DNA of 64,000 bases from Sphagnum compactum. Taxonomy: Eukaryota; Bryophyta; Sphagnopsida; Sphagnales. The notes beneath the pieces were generated by a model. The model saw nothing but the letters and a program-made list of their open reading frames with translations. It made no database searches and was not told the DNA's origin. This document shows, in pieces, positions 55,721-64,000 of the stretch. The position numbers and the translations under genes were made by a program. The stretch's first letter is position 1. Every line of letters begins with the position of its first letter. The DNA lies in NCBI GenBank assembly GCA_965153455.1, contig OZ234503.1, positions 10,979,118-11,043,117 of the forward strand. Reading direction: 5' to 3'.

Positions 55721-58700
55721 TTAAACAATTTAAAAGTGCTATAGGAGCGCCACCTTCAGTTCTACAATTCATCTTGGAACTTTAATAGCAACATACAAAG
55801 AATTTCTTTTGGTGAGCGGGAATCAGCTTTGTAGTGTTCGGTGGTTTGTTTTTTTGTGTTCTTGACCCTCTCTATTGGGAGGGGCCGTAATTTTCTCAAT
55901 TTTAATCTGTTTTTGACGATTTCTAATGTGTCAAATACACCAATAGAAGGGGTTCAAGTTCTACCTGACTCCATCACTAGACTCCTACATTTGGACTCTG
56001 GTTTGGTGTATTATGTACCACGGAATCGCCCTTGTAAGGCCTAATCCACCTAGAACCACATCAAGTCCCTGGTTACGGCCACAGTAGCACCCATGTGGAT
56101 ATCGGTGTTGGGCAGTTTTCAATTTTATTTTTTCAGTATTGCTGGTTCTGGTTTTGACAAGGGTTTGAAAAAGTTACTCAATTTCTTTTATTAAAAAAGA
56201 ATCTTTAAGGATCGACGGAGAGTATAAAAGTTTTCTTTTTCATATTTTGCCAGCTCTACATGTCTTGGTTTTCATATAATTGAAAATAATCAATTAGTTA
56301 AGTTGATTCTAAAAAATTGATTATGAGAAAAAAAAATGAATAAAAAAACTCACAAAATCTAACTCACAAAAACTAACTTTATACTCCTCTTCTTGGTTTG
56401 CACATATGTGATTGCCTGAAGATATATAAAAGGAATGTGGGAGTGGTGGCAACATGCCATAATTGGCACAAATAAAATTTCACTTGGGCGCTTATATATG
56501 TTTGAGGTAGTTTTTGCGTGCCAAAATGTGTTTGCCTTTACATGTCCCATGTTTGGTCCATGGAATGCCTGGACCCCTTTCCACCCTAACGCTTTGGATT
56601 TTTCTACAAAACCAATCTTGCAACTAGAGTCCTAGCTCCCTAGACTCGACACCTGACCTAGAAAATACCCTGAGACCTACCCGGGTAATACCCATTTATC
56701 TCACCCGGGTCTCTCTATTTTGAAAGGCTCAATTAGGATCTGGTTCTCACATCCGTTCTAACACAAGAGCAAATCGGAAGTTGGGGTATCAAGCTGGGTA
56801 TCAGTAAAAGTGACACCGAACAATGCTCCATGTCTGATACACAGGTCATACTCAACCTTCCCTGCATTTGAGTGTACATTCACACTGTCTTGATGTTTAT
56901 AGGTTAACAACTTAAGCCCTTTTACTTTTATTGAAAGCCTTAATTGAAAATTGGTGCAATTTACTTAATATTCAAGAATGTGATTACATATTCAATTGTT
57001 GAATTCAAATTTTACACATTCAGAAAGCTTTGGTGAAAAGTTTAGGCCAAATCGAAGAAGGGTAATGATATAATGAAATTATATTGAGCTCACATCAAAC
57101 CTTGGACAAATCTTGTTCAAGATTGAAATGTAAACTTCATGGACCAACTAAGGACTTTTGACAATGCACTACTAAGGCATGCATCTTATCATTGCACCCA
57201 CAATGACTGCGTAAGGTACTCATAAAAAATAAATTCAAACATGAATTAATATTTTAAATAATCGATATAATTCATTATGAAGTATTCACAGTTTGGATAA
57301 ATATTTATGTGATAAATTTATAATTAAGGATTAATTTGTTGGTTCATGTAAAATTAATTATATGAATTACACTTATTTATTCATATTAATAGTCAAATTA
57401 GTGAAATAATAATTATTTACAAAACATTACATATGAATATATCTTTATTAAGTTATAAGCAATTGTATTATAGTTATAACATAGTTGAGCAATGTTATTT
57501 TAATAGTGGTGTACTAATGGTCATACTAATTATATCAATGAGAATCATAATCGAAAACTATCTGCAAATATATTTTATAATGGGTGTGAAAATGTGAACA
57601 TGTGGCATGATCGCATATATGTACATTGTATGTTAGTTGTAACATACTTGTTGCTTTAATGACACATTTATAACAATTTTGAAGTAATTGCCACATGTAA
57701 CTACAATGCAACTCCTAAAAAAATCAAACATGGTTCTACATATGTATATACAAATTGTATAAATTATCGTATAAAAGACTCATTCTCAACTCAAGTTTGT
57801 AACTATAATACAACTAACTGATTTTCTGATGTGGCAATTTATTTATTAATACACCATATTTGTAAGGGAATAGTTGCACAATAGTTGTAATACTAAGAGA
57901 TAGTTGCATAATAGTTGTATATGAATTATTTTTTGAATTTTAGTTGCAAGGTAATGTGATTTTGATGGACGCAATTTCTCATAATGAAATACAATGGAAA
58001 AATGTTTCCAACATTGACATACCATGCATCCTACATGGTGCACAATTGAGTGTTCATTCACTTTGGCCCTTCCTAAGGATGTCTTTTCCTTCCCCTACCT
58101 TTTTGGAATGTAATATGTTATAATGGTAGGTTTGAAAAAGAGTATTGTTGTGCATTTTGCCCAATTTGTGAATCATGCAAAAATGTGTTAAATATTCCAT
58201 AAGGAGTTATGTTCAATTGTGAATGCAACACCTTGTGCAAAGCCATGTGGTTTGTTGTAAAGTTTGGTTAACATTGGCTTAATTATAAGGAAAATATATC
58301 ATAGCTTTCATTTTACTTTTTATTCAAGAATAAGCTAATGGTAAATATCATCGTTATTTTTTTGAAAGGTTGTGGGTTTGAAATTGGTGTGGGATACAAA
58401 GGGGGGGGGGGGGGGGGGGGGGGGGGGGATCCTACCTAGCAAAACAAGGAAAACCACATAGGGTGCAAAAAGACAAGCGTGAACAATATTCATTAAAGGT
58501 GTATTTAACATCCCCCTATGAAATCAACAACCTTTGCATAGGGCAATCTTAAGCTTACCCTTAGTGGCCATATCCTTGTACTTGCATTTGGTTTTGGTGT
58601 CTTTATTGTTACCAAAATTTAGTGTGAGATAGATAATCATTTGCTTACACCAATTTTGGTTTTGTAAATTCCAATTGCGATGCGAATAAAAAAATGGGGA

Positions 58701-59717
58701 AACACTAATCACACTTTAGAAGGGGCCTTGGTTGAACATGTTACCATGTGATAAAACAATAACTTTCCTTACTAGACATGACATACTCCTAGGTGGATCA
58801 AGTTTTAATAACATTATTTTAATTTTCCACCGATGATATTAAAATTAAAAATTTAAAAAAAAGAGATTTAAAATGTTTTCAGGCACTAGAAGTGAGGAAA
58901 AAATTGTCAAATTCATAAATGTTGTTAAACACATAGAAAAATGATTAAAGACTTGTATTTTATTATGGTTTCTTGCTGGATTTGAGAAACTCTCTTAGGG
59001 ATGACCAATTTTTTTACATCCTCCAATGAATGATTACCATTTTAGCTACCAAAAAAATTCCTAAAAAGCACTAGGCCTTAAAGTCAAAGCAAGATAAATT
59101 GTAACCTAAATTCACTTTGTCTACTTACAATGCAATCAATTGGAAATAGCATGAAAACCCATCATAAAAATAATTGTACATTGAATGTTTTGATATGAAT
59201 AACCAGAAACAAGATAGTTTTTCATTATTTTGTATTCAATTTCAATTTCCAACTTATTTTAATATGTATTTTACCTACTTGTTTCAAATGCAATTAGTTT
59301 TGTAGTGTGGGTTGATGTAAAATACATGTAAAATAAGGAGAGAGTAGGTGCCAAAAAATAGAAATTTGATTTTTTTAAATCTTAAGATTAAAAATATAAT
59401 GATCTTTAAAACCTAACTTAATAAACGCATATTCGATTCATTATTTTGTGTTTAAAATTCCCACAAATCCAATTTTTCCTCTTTTCAAATGAATGTACTT
59501 TTGATGTACAAAGTACTACACTTTCATCCGACTGTGCCTTTATTCAAAACATGTTTAATTTAGTATTTGAACAGCCATTTTTTGAGAATTGTGGTCTTCT
59601 ATCGGTAGTTTGGATAAGTTTTTCCCATTTGTTTGTCGATTTGATGCACGTCCATTTCCACTATATTTCTTGGAGGCTTCTAAACACAAGGATTTCACTA
59701 TCATTTCATCCAAATCT
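55721..59717. other. AT-rich intergenic DNA
   Basis: No gene recognised. It contains the 28-base G run described separately and a possible SINE head at 58345-58400 (GCTAATGGTAAATATC followed by GTGGGTTTGAAATTGG). Confidence 0.4.
58401..58428 (+). repeat. homopolymer run of 28 G
   Basis: An uninterrupted run of 28 G, between GGGATACAAA and ATCCTACC. Such a tract could form G-quadruplexes. Its length may not be reliable, since long homopolymers are error-prone in assembly. Confidence 0.85.
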
Positions 59718-60550
59718 GGTACATGACAAGGGTATCTTTTGGGAGGAGTGTTGTTTGCACTAGCTCATCTTCATGCTTTCCATCCTATTGCAGCAGCCCA
59801 CTTTACTTGTGTTTTTACCTTTCATTCCATTTATCTTCCACCCATTTTTTTACAACACTCCGTATTTGTTTTGGTATACCACATCCTACAGTTTTACATC
59901 TTTCATGATGCCAGTGTGGTCATACCATTGATGATTTGGTTATCCATTTGCTACGTTGCCCATGCAAGAATGAGCGCACTGTAACCCATGATACGTTTTG
60001 AAATATCGTTATAACTATCGCATCAGAGAATGGAACTCAAGTACAGAGAGAGGTTTCTCACCTTTTCCCCCGCCACACACAAAGACAAGCAGATATTATC
60101 ATCACCAAAGATAATTTTCGAACCCTAGCGAACGTTGTCATTGTCGATCTGACTCATATAGATTTGGTGTAGTATGTTTCGACGACAACATCGCAGGTAA
60201 TGACAATTGTTGTTCAAAACAAAACACCATCCTACATAGAGCGAATGTCAGGAAATGATTTCATTCCCCTTGCCATAAAGACCTACATTTGTCAACATCT
60301 TCATTTTGATTCATTTCTAACTTCTTGTGTACATGCATGTATAGCTTACCATCAGCATACCTCCTTCGTACTTTTGATGCTTATATTTCATTATAGGCAA
60401 CAAGTGTCGATAACCTTCCGATGTGCATAAACCATTGCGATTCTTCAACAGGCTACCACGTTTAATCACAGTATTTCATCTCTTCCACACATACCAAGTA
60501 TTGCACCTCCATCACTAACTGATTTGTGCATAGGATGCCTTTTTAGCATT
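59718..60550 (+). pseudogene. non-LTR retrotransposon relic 3 (RT fragment, zinc finger, endonuclease-like tail)
   Basis: An RT block QGYLLGGVLFALAHLHAF (59730-59785; normally GTRQGDPLGG..) is followed, after loss of the FADD region, by a finger CQCGHTIDDLVIHLLRCPCK then NERTVTHD (59909-59991). Next come FRNIVITIASENGTQVQREV, SHLFPRHTQRQADIIITKDN and FRTLANVVIVDLTHIDLV. A stop follows, then GNDFIPLAIKTYICQHLHFD, LTSCVHACIAYHQH, YRQQVSITF and PHIPSIAPPSLTDL (to about 60525). The order RT, C-x-C..H..C finger, then R-x-ADI...VVIVD resembles elements with a restriction-like endonuclease behind the RT. Frameshifts and stops make it inactive. Confidence 0.75.
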
Positions 60551-61599
60551 ACATCTTCCCTTTCATTACTATTGTTTTGATGGTCCTAGTTTTCCTTTTG
60601 TGTGTTTACATTTGCATTGACATGCCTTGTACTTTTTGTGGATGGATTTCCATCCTTGTTTATATATATGTACAAGTCTCCTTTATGTAAGGCTAGAAAA
60701 TGAGGGTCAAACAATAAGGATTTGCTCAAAGCACTACACATTTATTCCACCATTCTCTTATGCAAGGCTAAAAATTGAAAGGTCACAAAATAAGGATTTG
60801 TACAAAGTATTATAGGGCAAACTTATCCTTGGGTGATACCATTAGGAACATCACACCCCAAATTTTTGAGACTCATCCAACTTCAAAACAACATAAAATT
60901 CACATAAAAAAAACTTTTCATTCCAAATTATTTAGGGGTTTATTTATTTTGTGATCATATACTTTTTTTGTTTTTGTGTAAGTATAAACTTAAAAATACT
61001 CTTCAAATTGTGAAGGGAAATTTCCTAGTTAGTCTTTTAAAGCAGAGCGATGTCTATTTTATTGGCAAACTTTCACTAAAAAGAGAAATTAAGAATTTTA
61101 AAATTATGTGATTTTGGAGGTTTTCAATCACCAAAAATGAGGGGGAAAAAAAAGTAAAATTTTTCAGAATTCTATACTTGTCTTTCAATATGTAACAAAA
61201 ATATAGAAGGATAATTAAATGTTTTTAACTTCATATTTGGTTCATAGCCAGATTTGGCTATTTCTTCATAGGGAATGACCGCCACCTTTTCTACATCTTC
61301 CTATGGATGATACCCGCTTTGGCTTAAAAACAGAAAGTCTTCAAAAGAAACACTGATATGAAGGGTAGTTTCTGGAGCAAATCTTACTTCAGAAGTGAAG
61401 TGCACGAGGATCCTTTGAAGTTAAATGCCTTGTAGGAAATTTCTTAGATTGCATTACACTAGCAAATGAGAAGAACCCCCTAATAGACACCTACAGCTGG
61501 TGAAAGCAAAGTGAGTAGAGTATATCAATTAAGAACTATATAGAAGGGGGGCCATAATGGCAAGTAAGTTAATATATGTAAGGGGCTCAATTAAATGGG
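60551..61599. other. AT-rich intergenic DNA
   Basis: No gene. It includes the dispersed repeat copy at 61190-61320. Confidence 0.4.
61190..61320 (-). repeat. dispersed repeat family, AGCCAAATTTGGCT core
   Basis: On the minus strand: GTAGAAAAGGTGGCGGTCAT, then GAAGAAATAGCCAAATCTGG and AATTATCCTTCTATATTTTT. More diverged than the other copies. Confidence 0.5.
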
Positions 61600-62477
61600 C
61601 GAGTGCGACTAGGTAGGTTATAACTTATGACCTCCTTTGCATAAGGGCTTTTATTGGGTAAGTACTTACTTATTGAGTTAAGGTCAGGTAGGTTGGTAAG
61701 TAGGTAGGTACGTACCTTTCTTGGAGGCTTTTTTTTTTGGAATTTTGTTGACTGGTTTTTGTCTTGGGGCCTCCGCCCTCGATGGTAGAACTGTTGTTGT
61801 TGCTGTTCATCATCCGGTTTGTTGCAATTCGGTGGCACCAAAAGAGCAATTTCTTTTCCTGGGATTTGAGTATAACTACTACCTCAGTTGCTAGCTGGTC
61901 TGATCACAAGTTTCGTCTGATCATTAGTTTCCAACGTCTTCTTCTTAAATCTAGTGTCAGGAGTGCACAGGAGTTGTGCTGGAAGTCGCGGTAGATTTGT
62001 GCAGCTTGCTGCTGACGGACGAGACCGTTGTTGTGTCCTTTGGTTCTATATCGGTTTTTGTTTCTGTTTTGGTTTTTTCTTTTTCGCAGTTTTGGGTTTG
62101 TTTTGGGTTTTGGGTTTTAGGGTTTTGAGGGGTGGGAGGGAGGGGAGATGCATCGTCGTATTCCGGCTGATCTTTTTCTTGGGGTAATTGATAGAACTGG
62201 TCATATTGATAGTTGAATGCTGTGTCTTATCATCGGTGTTGCGAAGATTTTGTCGGAGTGTTGTGTGTCAACAAAGAGCTTTGCTGTTGGATTTTTGGTT
62301 TCACGGAAGTACTTGAGTCTAGTTGCTCTAGTTCTTTGTTTTTGGGTTTTGGGTGTTTGTTTGTTTTTTTTTTAAATTTATTTTTGGGTGTTATTGGATT
62401 TTTGGGGTGTGTGTGTGTGTGTGTGTATGTGAGAGAGAGAGAGAGAGAGAGAGAGTGAGAGAGAGAGATCTTACAGT
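61600..62477 (+). promoter_or_regulatory. upstream region and probable leader of the SDR gene
   Basis: It begins with a TAGGTAGG-rich patch (61606-61715, ending AGGTAGGTACGTACC), the same words that precede the Tubby-like gene. It then becomes T- and G-rich, and ends with (GT)n (62407-62426) and (GA)n (62430-62468) directly before the ATG. TCTTACAG just before the ATG could be a 3' splice site of a 5' UTR intron, but the purine tract before it argues against this. No TATA box is assigned. Confidence 0.35.
62407..62468 (+). repeat. (GT)n-(GA)n compound microsatellite
   Basis: About ten GT units, then TATGT, then about 19 GA units with one interruption, ending nine bases before the SDR start codon. 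Confidence 0.9.
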
Positions 62478-64000
62478 ATGATTTTAGCTTTATTGGTCGT
62501 AACACTTGGTGTCTCATTTCTAGTTCTCAGGAGAAGAAAGAAGCCGTACTTCATAGCGTCATTTGCAGGGAAGCATGTCCTCATCACAGGTGCCTCTAGC
62601 GGTATTGGCCTAGCGCTCTCAAAGAAGTCGCTGCAGGAAGGAGCATTCGTCACTTTGGTGGCTAGAAACAGCGCCAAACTTGAGCAAGCCGCTGGCTCTC
62701 TTCTCAAGGACCTCCAATGTAGTCCTGACCGAATTCTCACCAAGGTACCCCCAAAAAAAATTCAATCCCACCAGCTCCAGACGCTGCAAGGTTTACTCAT
62801 GTCGAGAATGAAATGTGGTCCAATTCGACCAGCTCTTACTGATCCTTTGGAGTATTTTTTTTCACAGGTAGCAGATGTTGGGGACTATGCTTCCATAGCT
62901 CGCGTCATGGAGGAAGCATTAGCGTGGAGACCCATCGACGTGTTGATGTGCAATGCGGGTGTCACTCGAACGGGATTCTTCGAGGACGTCAAACTGAAAG
63001 ACATCAATTCCATTGTGCAGACGAATCTGTTGGGTGCAATTTACACTGTTCACGCTTCTCTACCTTCCCTCAAACAGCACAGTCGTACCCATCCCGTTTC
63101 CATCGTCTTCATCGCAAGTCTTGCGTCGTTGGTAAGTATGAAGGAGAATATTGTAATGCTGCTGCAAGCTTCTTCATGTCTGGCACTTACCGATACAAGT
63201 ACGCATAATGACGTTCTTCCATGTGGCTTTATAGTAGTTTTACTGTTTTTCACATTTTGATTTCAGAAGAGTACTAGAAGGGTTCCGACATTGTCTCTGA
63301 TTTTGGGAAGAATCTTGCTGCATGTAGTGGTTGTTTTACGGAAGTTCTGTCTACACCGGGACAAAACATGCTCTGAAAGGAATCGCAGAATCCCTGGCAT
63401 TGGAGCTCTTGCCCTTCAACATGCGGGTGAACTTGGTGTGTCCAGGCTTCACAGAAAGCCCAATGTTAGATGATGGTATGCAGCTAGCTCCCAGCCGCCA
63501 CCAGTGTCGTGAATTATAATATTACGTTGTGAACATGCAGCTCTGGAGTGCAGCAGCGATGACAAGATATAAGAGAATATCCAACGCTGCTGCTCAGTAT
63601 GTGGTCCTGCACTGCAAATCTTGGATGAGGTGCAGCAATCATATGCAGTGAATGCAATGGAAGACTGCCGTTACCCTGGAAAAATGCACAGTTTTCAGAG
63701 CCATGTAGGAGCTCTGGAACCGTCTACTAAAACTTGAATGTGAGAATTGTTTTTTGCAGGGTCACATACTGAGCACCGCTGGAGATGCTCTTAGATTGCA
63801 GAAATGAACAACAACCCATGTTAAAGAATTATTCAAGTGAAGACTTAGGGTCTGACTTGTTTATAAGAGGAATAAGCTACTTTGCAGATGATCTATGAGG
63901 GACCCATCACGAGATATATTCTGAAAAGAAAAAAAACTGTGTGAGAATTTTTGTTTGTGTGCTGCAGTGAGCACTGACCCGGAGCTTGTGGAAGGAATGA
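62478..64000 (+). CDS. 3-ketosphinganine (3-ketodihydrosphingosine) reductase-like SDR, 5' part
   Basis: Exons are 62478-62744, 62868-63131, 63328-63475 and 63968 to the window end (open). All junctions are GT..AG and keep frame. The N-terminus MILALLVVTLGVSFLVLRRR is a membrane segment. A Rossmann cofactor motif TGASSGIG lies at 37-44, VADVGD at 90-95 and NAG at 118-120. The catalytic triad is S173 (FIAS), Y186 and K190 (YTGTK), and PGFTESPM follows. The pattern GKHVLITGASSGIGLAL...VTLVARNSAKLE fits the KDSR/TSC10 family, which reduces 3-ketodihydrosphingosine with NADPH at the ER, the second step of sphingoid-base synthesis. The C-terminal third lies outside the window. Intron 1 (123 nt) is a multiple of three and has no in-frame stop. 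Intron 3 carries a MITE. Another microsomal SDR remains possible. Confidence 0.88.
63573..63790. mobile_element. Harbinger-like MITE, copy C (218 bp), in intron 3 of the SDR gene
   Basis: The left end GAGAATATCC..GCTCAGTATGTGGTCCTGCAC is inverse to the right end GGGTCACATACTGAGCACCG then CTGGAGATGCTC. The right flank is TTA and the left flank TAA. The interior CAAATCTTGGATGAGGTGCA matches copy B; the second half of the longer copies is deleted. It lies 177 bp before the exon 4 acceptor. Confidence 0.75.

Noticed and set aside
1-64000. CRISPR arrays, operons, rRNA or intact tRNA genes
   Set aside because: No array of regular direct repeats with unique spacers, no polycistronic layout, no rRNA similarity, and the only tRNA-like segments (32867, 58345) do not fold as tRNAs.

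Overview
The window looks like nuclear DNA of a land plant with low gene density. It is AT-rich, holds spliced genes with GT..AG introns, and carries plant-type families: a Tubby-like F-box protein, a class III peroxidase, a DOXC-type 2-oxoglutarate dioxygenase and a 3-ketosphinganine-reductase-like SDR. There are only about four host genes in 64 kb, and most of the rest is decayed transposon sequence and simple repeats. That fits a large repeat-rich genome (lycophyte, fern, gymnosperm or a large bryophyte genome). I cannot resolve the lineage from sequence alone.

Layout: 1-14 kb is gene-poor. It holds an unrecognised decayed frame (about 0.6-1.35 kb), degenerate TAGGTAGCC-type tracts, small tandem repeats, one palindromic-ended element (7.06-7.29 kb) and one Harbinger-like MITE (9.4-9.8 kb). 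14-19 kb is the Tubby-like gene with a GC-rich leader; four coding exons give 428 aa. 22.5-23.9 kb (minus) is a pogo/Tigger-type transposase relic. 28.2-29.2 kb is a class III peroxidase that has lost its middle, including the proximal haem histidine. 35.1-40.2 kb is a pair of Helitrons meeting tail to tail, with 500-bp inverted arms. 42.8-44.5 kb is an apparently intact dioxygenase gene of three exons. 49.6-51.6 kb (minus), 55.5-55.7 kb (plus) and 59.7-60.6 kb (plus) are three relics of one non-LTR retrotransposon lineage. 62.5 kb to the end is the 5' part of a 3-ketosphinganine-reductase-like gene, with a MITE in its third intron.

The host genes are independent single genes, not a cluster or pathway: signalling (Tubby-like), cell-wall/ROS (peroxidase, probably dead), small-molecule oxidation (dioxygenase) and sphingolipid synthesis (reductase). 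No new multi-gene system is evident. The most unusual structures are the Helitron inverted pair, the in-frame gutted peroxidase, the retroelement lineage with an apparent zinc finger plus restriction-like endonuclease tail, and several short dispersed repeat families that can be defined within the window. All alignments were made by eye; identity figures are hand counts.
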